From: Xiphydria camelus
Taxonomy: Eukaryota; Arthropoda; Insecta; Hymenoptera; Xiphydriidae
Direction of reading: 5' to 3'
DNA length: 64,000 nt
NCBI GenBank assembly: GCA_963678675.1
Contig: OY783198.1
Span: 21,190,684 to 21,254,683, forward strand
Shown here piece by piece: positions 12,301-23,809 of the stretch. The notes under the pieces were generated by a model. The model was not told the origin of the DNA. It searched no databases and saw only the letters and a list, made by a program, of their open reading frames with translations. Both the position numbers and the translations under genes were made by a program. The first letter of the stretch is position 1. Each line of letters opens with the position of its first letter.

Positions 12301-15300
12301 CGGCCAATCGTATGGTTCTTCTTGCTCTGCGCTACGCGGCGATAGTGCTTTCTGGAATTTAGATATCATTGCTCGAAAGAGATCGCACGCCGAGCGGATC
12401 CCGTTTCCTGCACGCCTACATGTGTATGCAAATTTTCGAGATAACGCATTTATAGCGCGGCGGCGATCTTTCGGCCTGATCAAAATGACGCACGAAAAAG
12501 TTATAATTAACGCGTCGATAGGGAATTACGCAGATCGACGGAGATCCGCGCTGTTCGCGCGGATCGTTAGTAGCGTTTCCAGGACGGACATACACACATC
12601 TACGCGTACATCGATGAAAAAATTGCATCGAAATTTCACCACCCATCCGCGCTTTCTCATTTGCTCCATCAAACCGATCAGTGATAATGCGAGCCAGCTT
12701 TTCTCTAATTCCGGAGCGCACCGATCTTATTTGTATTCGATTTAACTTAGTGCAAAAAACGAGGAAAACCGGTCGATCTTTCATAAAAGCTCGTCCTCTG
12801 TTTTCCGAGGGGAGGACCGGCCTCCTCACGTGTCCTCGGCATCCGCAGATGAAATAACCCGATAGGCGGGATCCAATGCATTTTAAGTAACCCCGAGCGC
12901 ATACACGAACGCGCGCTCCGACACTCGCCGGGCGTTTCGCCGTCGAGCGCTCGATTCGCTCGGACTTCGAGAGGCGAGTCGGGCGTTCGGTCAGGACGAG
13001 GACGAGGCGAGAACCCGAGTCGTTTTCAGGCGATGCGGCCGAATGGGGGGAGGGGGAGGGAGGAATAATAATATCCACCGCGCGAGAAGAAGACGAAGTA
13101 ACACACGCTAACCAATCTTAAAGGATACGCATTTACATTCGCAGATACCACCGTGGGCACCGTGCTGACCACCATCACCGCCAATGACGTGGACAGCTCG
13201 CCAGCCCTGACTTATCGCTTCGGCAACGTCAGCACGCCGGGACCCTTCGGCATCGATCGATATGGCGGGAAAGTCGTCCTCCGCGGAAAACTCGACGCCG
13301 AGGATCGGGCGGAGTACACTCTTCAGGTTCTCGCGAGCGACGGCATCCACGAGGCGAGCACTGATTTGACGGTACGGGTGACGGACGTCAACGATAACGC
13401 GCCCGAATTCCAGCAGGCTGCCTACGTCGCCGCTCTTCCAGGTTGGTAGTTGTCGCGGGCTTGCACCACGCGCGCTCACCTCCGTGGTCTCTTCGCGTGC
13501 CCGAGAGAGAGCCGGGGAAAGAAGGCGAGAGAGAGAGAGAGATGGGGAGGGAGGGGGAGAATTCGAAGCGATATCCGAAAATCTCGAGGTGGGTAGGCCC
13601 CGCGCGTTCGCCGCGGAGCCAAATAAACGCGCGTTTAAAAACTGGTTTTTAGTAGACACGTTGTCCTGTTGCCCGTGTTCCAAACTCGAATTGACACCGC
13701 GCGGAGATAAAGCGGGAGGGAGAGAGACGAAGAGAGAGAGAGAGAGGAAGCGAGAGGGTCGGGCGATGATGCGGGGCGGGAGGAAGAGAGAGGCGAAACG
13801 AAGAGCGGCGATGGAGCGGAGAGAAAGAGAAGAGAGACGAACGCGTCGCACATAAATAAGCGCGCGGATACCGTTTGCGGGGCCGCCTCTGAGAGCCGCC
13901 TCTGCAGTAACCGCGCGCGTTCCCGCTGCACGCTCGCTCGATCGATGAATCCGTTCTCCTCCGGACTCTCCTCTCGATCTTGAAAGCTCGAAAGTCGGAA
14001 ATGCGTGCGGTCGATTGACGTGCTGCAGGGCGATGCCTGACGCTGAGGAAAGAGGTCGTAACTTCCGGTGTAAAGAGAGCAGGTATATCGTTGAGACGGC
14101 GGGAAGAGTCGATGGACACGTCGCAAGCGCGTCGCTCTTACACGTTCCTCCGTTACGAACTACGGGCCTTTTTTTTACGCCGACAATCGATTTTTGGCTT
14201 GATTTATCGCTTGGCTTAGCTTTTCACGACTCGGACGTAAATCAAATCGAGTCGAAAACGCGGCATCGCTATGATCACTCTCCGCATGTTTGCGTTCATA
14301 AAGGGCTTACAGATTTAACTACAACTCTAATTTGGATTTAATGTAGCTGCATAATTACCATGGAAAACTTTTAATCATCGACGATCAACACTTCTTCCAG
14401 AGTCGTAAATGTTTTTAATACGAAATAAATTCCTCGACTCGATGGGAGCCCTAATCTTGGTCAAAAAGTCGTTAACGATATTTTACGTCCCACGGATAGG
14501 ACCGGAAATGCCTGCGTTACTCTTTTTCACTCCTGGAAGCATACGCCGGAATATTTACGAGGCGCGCGAGTAGAGATCGAAGGATGAAGAATTCGCGCGT
14601 GGAGACGAGACGTTTCCGCGATAATTATACCATCTCTGCGGGCCCTGATCCCAACGTACAACCCGTGTCGACCTCCCCGTTCAACCATCTCCTTCCCAGC
14701 GTCAGTCCTCTTCCACCTCGCTCCCTCTTCCTACCAACAGCCCTCTCCGCGAGGCTTATTTTCAGACTCCCTCCGGGCAGCGCGCTCTGCTGGCACATTA
14801 ATGCCGAGTTATCCGGCGATTTGAAACGCATCGGAATCATTTTTGTTCGCGCTCCGACTGCGCCGCTCCACGATTTATACAACGGGTCATTATTTCATAC
14901 TTCCGTTCGGCCGCGGTGTCAGAACGGCTTATTCTCCTTCCTCCCGTCACCCCCCTTTTCCCAAGGGGATCCGGGGAACGCTATCGTATCACGCCTACGC
15001 ACAATGGCACGTGGATATGTATAAGAGCATATGCAAGACGGGTCAAAAGTACAGTACATTGTAGCAACGTCTTGCATCTCGGACGCGCGCGCGTATCGAA
15101 CAGTTCTCATCGGTATATTTAATGACAAAATATACACATTGACCTTTTTTCTTTAAAATATATTACACCGGTAATTCCACACAACAATAACTTTCACATA
15201 GTTCAACCACCCTCGAACGATCTTCATTTTTACAGAAGGACGCCGCGGTGCCGACGTGCAAGAGGTCCTCACGGTGAACGCCACCGACGACGACTTGACT

Positions 15301-18198
15301 GAAGAAAACAACCGAGTGCGCTACAGCCTGCTACGTCCTTCCAAAGGATTCACCGTTCATCCGGTGACCGGTACCATGTTTGTCAATCGCACCGCATTGC
15401 CAAGGCCGCTCCCTAAAGAAGTCGAGCTGGCCGTCCTTGCGGAGGACTCGGGACGACCGAAATCTGCCTCGAGTGTTTGTTCGGTGATCGTAAGACTGAG
15501 TAGCTCAAAGAGTGTACTGCCTGGCAAGGAATTCAGGGTAACGATACGGGAAGACGCCGATCGCGGTTCCACCGTGATGAGACTTTCCGATGTCGATCTC
15601 CTCGATGGTAGCGTCATCTCCGGCGACGAAAACGGATACTTCGAGGTGTCCAGAGGCCGACTGATCGTCGTGAAGAGTCTCGATCGGGAGACGAAGGATG
15701 AATATGTACTGAAACTCGGTCCGAGGAATGAGAATTACTCTGGTGGGATGAAAGCCGCGTCTTCGTCATCTTCGACGTCTTCCGTCGCCTCGATCGGCGG
15801 CGCGGCATCCACGGTCACAGTGGTAGTCGCCGTAGAGGACGTCAACGACAATAGGCCTGCCTTCCTGAAGGATCTGTATCAGGTTACGATAAAGGAAGAT
15901 GCACAGAGAGGAAGCACCGTTACAGTTGTGAAGGTACGTACATATCACCTTTATTTGTAGATAGAATAGAGTCATTATTTTATTATATCCATTCCTCTCT
16001 ATCCCTTCAAGGCAAAGGACGACGATCTACCAGGAAGTCCCGCAGCCACCATTATCTATGACATCACATCGGGCAACGACGCCGGTCTTTTCCGGGTCGA
16101 AAAGACATCCGGCGCGGTCCTTGTGAATGCCACGTTGGACTGCGATCTCGGTCCCGAGGTGCACGATCTGGTAGTGATGGCCTGCGATGGAGGACCCCTC
16201 TGCGCTCTGGCACGACTGAAAATCCACGTCGAGGATGTCAACGACAATTCTCCGAAATTCCCCGTCTCAGAGTACCTCGAGTTCGTCGGAGAAAACGAAC
16301 CCGTCGGCACACGCATCTTCACGGCCAGGGCGACCGACTTGGATCGCGGAGTCTACGGCGCGCTGAATTATTCCATCGTCTCCGCCGCCGCTTCCGGCTT
16401 CTCTGACATTGACGACTCCTGGCGATTGTTCACCGTCGACGCCAGAACCGGCTTGGTCTCGACCAGAGCCTCGTTCGATTACGAGCAGCGGAATCGATAC
16501 GCTTTCGGACTGCGCGCTATGGATACGGGAGGTCGTACCGCTGCGGTCAGGGTCAGGGTTGAGATCGATTCGAGAGACGAATTTTATCCGCAGTTCACGG
16601 AGCGCATGTATAGATTCAGACTTCGCAATGGTGGCCCCGCACTTCCTGGTACGGTAATTGGCCACGTAAGAGCTACCGACAGAGATAAGGGTCCGGACGG
16701 CCGAGTCGTCTATCAACTCACGTCTCAGCATCCCTACTTCAAGCTGAATCGCACCACGGGAGCTCTGATTGTCAAGCGCAAGTTGATCGATCTGGACGTC
16801 GACGAAGAGGCGCCAAGGCTGGTTGTTTCCGCGAGTTCGGGCAGGCAGGGCTCTCTCTCGAACATGACCGTCGTGGAGATCGTCCTCGACGACGGCGAAC
16901 GGGACGGTGTTCTCGGCACGGGCAATGATCGCTCTTCGGGATCGTCCTCGGTTCCTTCGAATGACATTGGCTCGAGCATGGCTGTGGCTGCCGCCAGCGG
17001 CCTTGCCGATTGGGCTCTGGGACTGCTCATAGCGCTCCTCCTAATTGTCGTCGCTCTAGGCGCAGTTTTTCTCTATCTCCACATGAGAAATCGGCGGCGC
17101 AAGAAGCCAGGCGGTTCGAAACCAGGTTTAAATGGCGAGAGCAACGCGACAGCGTCCACCAACAGCTACGTGGATCCGAGCGCCTTTGACACCATACCGA
17201 TCAGAGGAGGTGGCGGCGGTCCAGGCGGCGGACCCGGCAACGTCGGCGGCGTCCCCGGAGGAGCCCCTTCCGGACAATTCGCGCCTCCCAAGTACGACGA
17301 GATACCACCGTACGGCACGTCAGGTCAGTCACAAGCTCCTCCACATCATCAGCGTCAGCGTCAGCATCAGCACCAAGCAACTTCTGAATTATCAGGAAGT
17401 GATCGATCCGGCTCTTCAGGACGGGGTTCCGCGGAGGACGATGGCGAGGACGAGGAGATCAGGATGATCAACGAGGGCCAGCAAACCGGTGATTCCGCCA
17501 GCGATCTCTCCGTCCACAACACACAGGAATATCTCGCGAGGCTGGGCATCGTCGACCCGCCCGCGGGTACACCGAGGCGGCCACCCGAAGCTCTTCCTCT
17601 GGACAGTCTACATCTGTTCGAGGACGAGACATCCACGGAGGCGGACATAGCGACTCTTATTTATGGGAAAATCGGGGAACCGGCGGGTCGACCGACCTCC
17701 GGCCTCGAAGCGCCTCAACCTTCCATGAACGGTTCCCTCAGTTCTATAGTTCACAGCGAGGAGGAGCTCACTGGTTCCTACAACTGGGACTACTTGCTCG
17801 ACTGGGGACCGCAGTACCAGCCCCTCGCTCACGTCTTCGGCGAGATCGCGCGACTAAAGGACGACGCGGCCAGCGTGCAGAGCGGTAACTCTGCCGGAAG
17901 TGGCAAAGCCAAGTCGACGGTGCACAAAGCACCGCCGCCGCCGTTGCTCACTTCCGTCGCTCCGAGGTCCCTAGCGGCACCCGCCCTGGCGAGAGGAATT
18001 CTTCCGAGGTCACCGATCAGCCACGACGCCTCCACCTTCCCTTCGGCGGCACTCAGTCCCAGTTTCTCGCCGTCGCTCTCACCTCTGGCCACCAGGAGTC
18101 CTAGTATCAGCCCGCTCGTGCCTCCGGGAGCGCAGCGATCCAGCCAAGCTCCTCCCAGAGGGATCCCTCCCGTTACAGAGGCGGAACTGAGAATTTGA
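345..18198 (+). CDS. ds: Dachsous protocadherin, 3' eleven exons (5' end outside the window)
   Basis: Giant cell-surface cadherin that binds Fat on neighbouring cells and directs planar polarity and Hippo growth control. Exons: 345-623, 1156-1379, 1515-2181, 2280-2627, 4405-4731, 4959-5469, 8444-9440, 9848-10133, 13145-13441, 15236-15933, 16012-18198. All have AG/GT borders and matching phases, giving 2272 codons plus stop. About 17 cadherin repeats are seen, with recurring DxNDNxP linkers and LDRE motifs. A membrane helix (LLIALLLIVVALGAVFLYL) lies near 17011-17079, followed by a basic stop-transfer RNRRRKK and a tail of about 370 residues. The tail contains the block NWDYLLDWGPQYQPLAH (about 17782-17832), which I recognise as Dachsous and not Fat or a classic cadherin. 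Drosophila Ds has 27 repeats, so roughly the first ten are missing to the left. Exon 8444-9440 carries an Asp/Asn-rich insert and exon 4959-5469 a Gln/Asn-rich linker. The donor at 13442 is an unusual GTTGGT. Confidence 0.95.
3033..3079. repeat. CT-rich microsatellite
   Basis: A run of CT dinucleotides continues into CTTT variants, within dachsous intron 2628-4404. A GA run of the same kind lies at 3692-3722. Confidence 0.85.
7078..7329. mobile_element. MITE, family A, copy 1 (dachsous intron)
   Basis: About 252 bp with terminal inverted repeats, flanked by TA (7076-7077 and 7330-7331). Both ends carry the GAGARAAAG...AATTA(A/G)TT(A/G)GAT(C/T)TACT block, then a TTACTTGCGACCCCG-like subterminal block that is inverted at the other end. 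There is no coding capacity. It matches the element at 22495-22776 along its length but is more diverged at the left end. The TA target duplication suggests a Tc1/mariner-type non-autonomous element; this assignment is inferred. Confidence 0.75.
7850..7950. repeat. Short minisatellite, about 2.3 units of 41-45 bp
   Basis: Two diverged units begin with CCT(G/A)CCGCG(T/C)GCTAT and contain TCGAGCCTAAAA. A third partial unit starts at 7936. It lies inside a dachsous intron. Confidence 0.6.
9666..9695. repeat. 30-bp perfect palindrome in a dachsous intron
   Basis: Fully self-complementary: the left arm GTGTACTTTATACAT is followed directly by its reverse complement. It lies in intron 9441-9847 between two cadherin exons. 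No function can be assigned. Confidence 0.85.
10134..13144 (+). other. Large dachsous intron, no gene seen
   Basis: Intron between exons ending HSIIHVPE and starting DTTVGTV. The joined protein reads as one normal cadherin strand (IIHVPEDTTVGTV), so no cadherin exon is missing. The content is CpG-rich with CT runs, a CGT tract (11441-11467) and a C19 homopolymer (11821-11839). The 1.8 kb introns at 2628-4404 and 13442-15235 are similar and also hold only simple repeats and shadow frames. Confidence 0.8.
11821..11839. repeat. C19 homopolymer
   Basis: Nineteen consecutive C bases in a dachsous intron. Length in the assembly may be unreliable. Confidence 0.9.
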
Positions 18199-21100
18199 GA
18201 ACCCGAGACTTGGAGGACACCGCTCAGAGTTCAAGCGGACCTTGACTTTTTACCTTGACTCACCTATTAGAATTAGGTAGGCGCGCGAGACTGTATTATT
18301 ACGTAGTTATGTAAAATTGAGTCTCCTCCACCGTGATGAAGGAGGGAACAACGCGTGGCTCTCCGCTTCGCTCGTGTTGGAAACGCGGCGTCGCTTCCAA
18401 CTTTATCGCACAGCGAAGGAGCAGGAGACCGCGTGAGTGAATGTGCGTGTATGCGTACGTGTGTTTTTGCGTCATGTGAGCGTCGAGAGGGGTGGACTTA
18501 CTACTCGCTTGCTCTTTCTTGTGTACGATATAAGTGTGCGTGGGTATTTTTCTATACGGAAATGCTCGGCGCACGCCATCGCTCACTGCCAATTCCGCCG
18601 CGTCCGGGATATGGCGCGCCGGGTGTAGAAGGGCTCATAATGGCCGCTGCAATCGAATCCTTGTAAATATAGCGACGCGCGAGCGTAGATCGTGTCCGTC
18701 CTACTGTCGGCGTCGATTCGAACGATTTTTTTTGTCAATTGAACAATACGGTCGACGTTCGAACGACAGACCTTAGCATAGGTAGCACTCTGTACATAGA
18801 TATTAATTATTTTGTGTGTTGCAATCAAAACGTAGACTGCCAATTTGTGAAAAATGAACGCAAAGATTACGCCCAGTGTCCCGATACCTTCGCGTTCAAT
18901 AACGAGACAAGGAAATCTCGAATCCCAATCAGAGTGACTGGATCTACCGTCGAATTTGTTGGTCCGTACTCCGCGCGACCGATTCAGGCCCTGCGAGCAC
19001 GCTCAAAGCCACTGATTGTGCGTCGGTTGATCGTGAAGTTACGTAAAGTATACTTCGCCTCTCGACGTTCTCGTGAGTTGCCTCGCGAACGAGGGAAGGA
19101 AAGAAAAACTATGATATTACCGTCATGAATACTTACATGCATACATATTATATCGTATTTTGTATAAAACATTCTCGCTCTTTGTACAAAACTCCTTTGA
19201 ATCGTCTCCACTATCGTGTGGACCGTAATAAATGAATTTTTTAACAAACGTCAAAAAATCCAGTTTGCATTCCTTTCTCGAATCTCCCTTCTTTCATCGC
19301 GATACTCGAAAATACAAAGCTCGAGTACGTGAAAATTGGGAACGGGATGAATAAAACGCTCGTCGTAAATCCACGTATAAACCTGCATGTTGATATAACA
19401 CGATGTATTCCAAGAACATAATACAGTACGTAGAAGTGTAGCGATTCTTGCGGTGTACAGGTATGATCGTTACGCTTTTGAAAAGTTATTGTATACACGA
19501 TATGGACGCTGTTACGATAGTAAAAATCGCGCTCGTCACTACGATTACCCTTATTTTCCAGTTTTACATTTTTTTTGTGGTTTGTTCGATCATCCTTCAC
19601 CTCTCTCTCATCGCGCAAAATTATTACGTTTACGGGCAGTTTGTACACACACATCGCATCTGACAGATCCTCTCAAACGAGAAGTCTAGGGCTAGCACTT
19701 TTTAATCCTCTTCTCAATCTCCTCCTCCTTCGTCCCTCCTCCTTCTTCCTCTTCGACCTCTTCTTCTTCTTCTTCTTCTTTTTCTTCTTCTACAGTCTCA
19801 TTTATACACTCCTGTTTAATCTCTACTTGTCTAGCTAGAGTACCAACGATCGATCGCGATCAACGGATCGGTGGGGATCCTCGTCCGTGGCAATGGTATA
19901 TTCCTAACCCGAGACGACCCTCTCGTCCAGTCTTAAAATCTAAACTATATCGGTGAAGTATTTTCCTTACCGTAAAACCTACGAGCTACGTGGAACTGGG
20001 TGTCAACAACGCAAGAGACATAGGTAATCGCGAGGAGGGCGGGAAAGCTTCAGTTTCACATTTTTCCATTTAAAATTTTGGACATTTAACAGAGAAATTC
20101 ATTATTATCCACTTTGAGGAGTTTAGTTCAAAATTGTCGTATGGAACGCCTTGGGGGGTTGGTGATGCTTTCGCGCCTCCCGCTGCGATCTCGGTGCGAG
20201 GCTCTCTTCGAATCGATTCGGTCGGGTCGCGTCTCAACGAGAGAAATTGACATGTCAGAACACTGGTTTGACGTTATAAACACGGTGGGGCTCGAAAAAG
20301 GAAACTCCAATTTGGTGGTTATAATTACACGCTACATATACATAGGTACACGAATTTACACGTTATCCCTACGCGTGCTTGGTGGATCGCGGAGTGGAGG
20401 ACGGGCGTCTATTCGAGACGATCGCGCGCAGCACACTGCGGTTGATTATCGGGACGAAGTGGTGTCCCACTAAAAATCACGCGTGATAATATATAATACG
20501 ATGAGTGGTAACATTGAATCACGGCGCGGGTGCGATGTCTCTATGTCGAGCTACGCAAACTCCGTTTTGGAATCTAGAGGCCGTTTTAAGGAAAGATCAT
20601 CGAGCTCTCGTAATCCGATTGCGACTGTTCTCGAAAATGGATCACAAAAAAAAAGACTCGAACCAATCCTCCTACACACACGACACGCCCAAGCAGCTAA
20701 AGCACCTCGCGAGCAAACATAAACCGTACTTTCATCGGCTCAGCACCTTCAGAACTGTGAAATAAGGCACGACGTCCGACACGTTTTACGTCGTCGCACG
20801 TAAAGTAACACACGCAATCCAATCGAAATACGCAGCCTCGTCAAATGCACCGAGCATCCCGCCGCTCTCGGCAGCTTTCCCGACGTCGCCGAACGCCCCG
20901 TCGGGGGAGCTCAACGGGCCCTTCCTACGTCGGGAAGAACGCTCGAACGATCCCCTCGTTGAGGTGGCAACCGATCCACTCTCGGATGCGCGCGATGGCT
21001 ACTTATCGTTAATCGAGTCTGCAGTCCCTCGGCGTCGAGTCGGCGAGAATCGCCGGAAGTCCTGATCCGCCTCGGTGTTCCGGCGATCTTCCTCCCGTCG

Positions 21101-21547
21101 ATCCGGAAGATACTTTCGTCGGGAAACCACGAGCGCTTCGGGCTCCCGCGACTGCAGTCGATCGCTATTCTACGAAGACGGTTGAGCACCGGTCAGACTG
21201 CTTCCTCCGTTACCGCCGTCACTCCCGCCTTCGGCTCGTTGCTGGAAGGCGAAAAGGGAGGAGAGACGTTATCGGGGAGATCGAGCGAGTGCGATACCGA
21301 GGAAAGAGATAGCGCGTTTTATCGAAGCGTCGATAATTCGACCCGATAAGACGCGCTAGGTCTCTCACCTCCGTCGGTGGTGCGATTCTTTGACTTCCGC
21401 TCGATATACGCAAGGGGAGAGGGGGTACGCATACATATTATGTACAAACATTTACTTTCGTGCAATGAGAGAAGCCGCGAGGTTGGGAAAAGGACGCGAG
21501 GAAGAGGTACTCGTATAAAGTGAGCCTAGCCCTACCAACAAGCTCGT
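18199..21547. other. 3' UTRs and intergenic DNA between convergent dachsous and EAAT
   Basis: No gene is recognised. The left part is the expected dachsous 3' UTR, with a candidate polyA signal AATAAA at 19227-19232, about 1.03 kb after the stop. A CTT tract lies at 19759-19791. The right part would contain the EAAT 3' UTR, read from the opposite strand. No clear polyA signal for EAAT was found. Confidence 0.6.
19227..19232 (+). terminator. Candidate polyA signal of dachsous
   Basis: AATAAA in the sense direction, the first good hexamer after the dachsous stop at 18198. A second lies near 19350. Position only; no transcript evidence. Confidence 0.4.
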
Positions 21548-23778
21548 TTACTTGGCGATGCCGGGTATCCTCGTGTCGTCCTGCATCTCCACGACGATCG
21601 TGTCGGGATCCGGCACCCTATTGGCCGAGATTACGCCGTTTGCGATCGCGGTGGGCAAGACGGATTCCGACTAAACAGAGAAACGCAGTTTAGATAGAGT
21701 CGCGCGGTGGGTGGAGGATGATGAGTCATTAATCAGAAAGAACGGAATGATTTATGCCGCGGGCATTATACCTGATGAGGACTATGAATCTTTCTCATTG
21801 GCAAAGACGTTTATTTCTACTGCGGTTGTCTCCCTACTTGCAAACTTTTCATCTTTGATGACGCGATGCTTTAATAAAGTTTATATTTTTTTGTATTTCA
21901 AGAAATTTATCGTCAGTCTAAAGGTCTACTGATAATGAGATAATCGTCCGAAAGGATGTCCTGGTGATTTTAAAGCGCTAATACAATCTTCTAAGATGTC
22001 CTCGACATGCAATATCTTTGGTTGAGCCACGTTACTTGATAAGCTGCGGCGTCCAGTGCCATCAGTTCCTTCTTCGATAGGTGCTCCACCACTGCCGCGG
22101 CATAACAATCACCCAGCATGTTGTTGGTGGTCCTTACGCGATCACTGATATATTAGACAAAATTAATTTTGTACAAATTTAATGAATTGGAGTTACGCTC
22201 TTCGAAGTCTACTCACACAAACCAATCGATGGCAAAGAGGAGAGACACGTCCTGCACCGGTGCGTCAATGGCACTCAGAACTACGAGGAGCAGGACGAGA
22301 GCGGCGCTCGGTACCGATGCTGAGGACACCGAGGCAGCTGTCGATGTCAAACTGTACCAAGAAAAAATCCAATTAGTATCTAGAATCGATCTATCGAAGT
22401 TTGGGTACACGAAAATGAAGAGAGGTGAAATAAAAGCTCTCTTCCAATCGTAATAATTTTTCAGACTTTTAAATCAATCAACCGGAAAATATTACACAGA
22501 GAGAGAAAAATTAGTTAGATCTATTAACATTTATATGCGGGGTCGCAAGTAATTATTTATTTACACAAATTAAATTTATTTATATATCAGTTAAATCAAA
22601 TAACTTTATGATCAATTATATATTTCTTCTTTGCAATCATGTAGCTGTAGTTAGCATGTGATTGCAAGGAAGAAATATTTAATTGATATGAAACAAAATG
22701 AATTTCTGTAAATAAATAATTATTTGCGACCCCGCAAGTAATTTTTAGTATATCCAATTAATTTTTTCTCTCCGTGTAGTGACTGACGATACGTACATCA
22801 CAGTAATGATCTCCCCGAATCCCAGGTAGATCCCATTCATCTGCGCGATGAAGATGCTCGCGACGGCCACGAACAGTGCGGTGCCGTCCATGTTGATATT
22901 GCAGCCGATGGGAAGGACGAACCGGGTGACCCTCGGGTCGATCCTGAGCTTGTCCGTCATCAGTCGGAAGGTCACGGGTAGCGCGGCGGCCCTACGCAAA
23001 AATCTGTTAGACGTCGATCGAGAAGATCGTTATCGTGGAAAAGAGTCTTCTCATCAACGTCCGCTCCGCGGTGAACTTTGCACCGACCGGCCGCGCGATC
23101 GGAACGCTTTCACCTTCCCGGTTTACTGCACACGTACACACGCAGCACGCACGGCCTACTCCGTTATTTCCTGATCGTCGTGTTCCGTTTTTCTCTTTAC
23201 ATACGCATCCTTCGTCGGATGAACGGGGGGGATAGAGGCGGAGAGCCAAAGGGATTCCCGTCGAAGCGTTTCATCTTTGTCAAAAGGGAACAAAGGCCGT
23301 CGCGAAGAAAAAATACCCGAGAGCACCGAACGCCCGTAAGACGCAGCCACTCGAGAAACCGAACGATATTTCTCGCTTGCGCGAAAAGAACGCCGCACCC
23401 CGTTACGAAAAATGGAAGGCGGAGATTTCGATATCGGTAAGCCGATTTTTTCCGTAACGCCGGATCCGATCGGTTCCACGGGGGTTGCGTCTTTCTTTCT
23501 CCGGAGGGATCCTCGGGTATTTTTCTGCTCGAAGGCCTTCGCCTTTTACGATTTACGGAGGAGGAGAGGGTGGCAAAGGGGGATGGAACTCGGACGCTCG
23601 GAGGGATTTCATCGACCCGCCGATGAACGTAACGAGTAACAGCACAACCTATGACGGATTTGCGAGAAAATGCGGTAGTCGGAGTTGTTATGTATAACCG
23701 TTCGGAGAGGGATGATCGAACGTGATAGAGAGAGAGAGAGAGAGTGAGAGATAGAGCACGAGAGTGAATGAGAGAAAA

Positions 23779-23809
<31 letters not shown>

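Noticed and set aside
13443..14126. GA-rich frames encoding Arg/Glu or Leu/Ser runs
   Set aside because: Products of simple repeats, not coding sequence.
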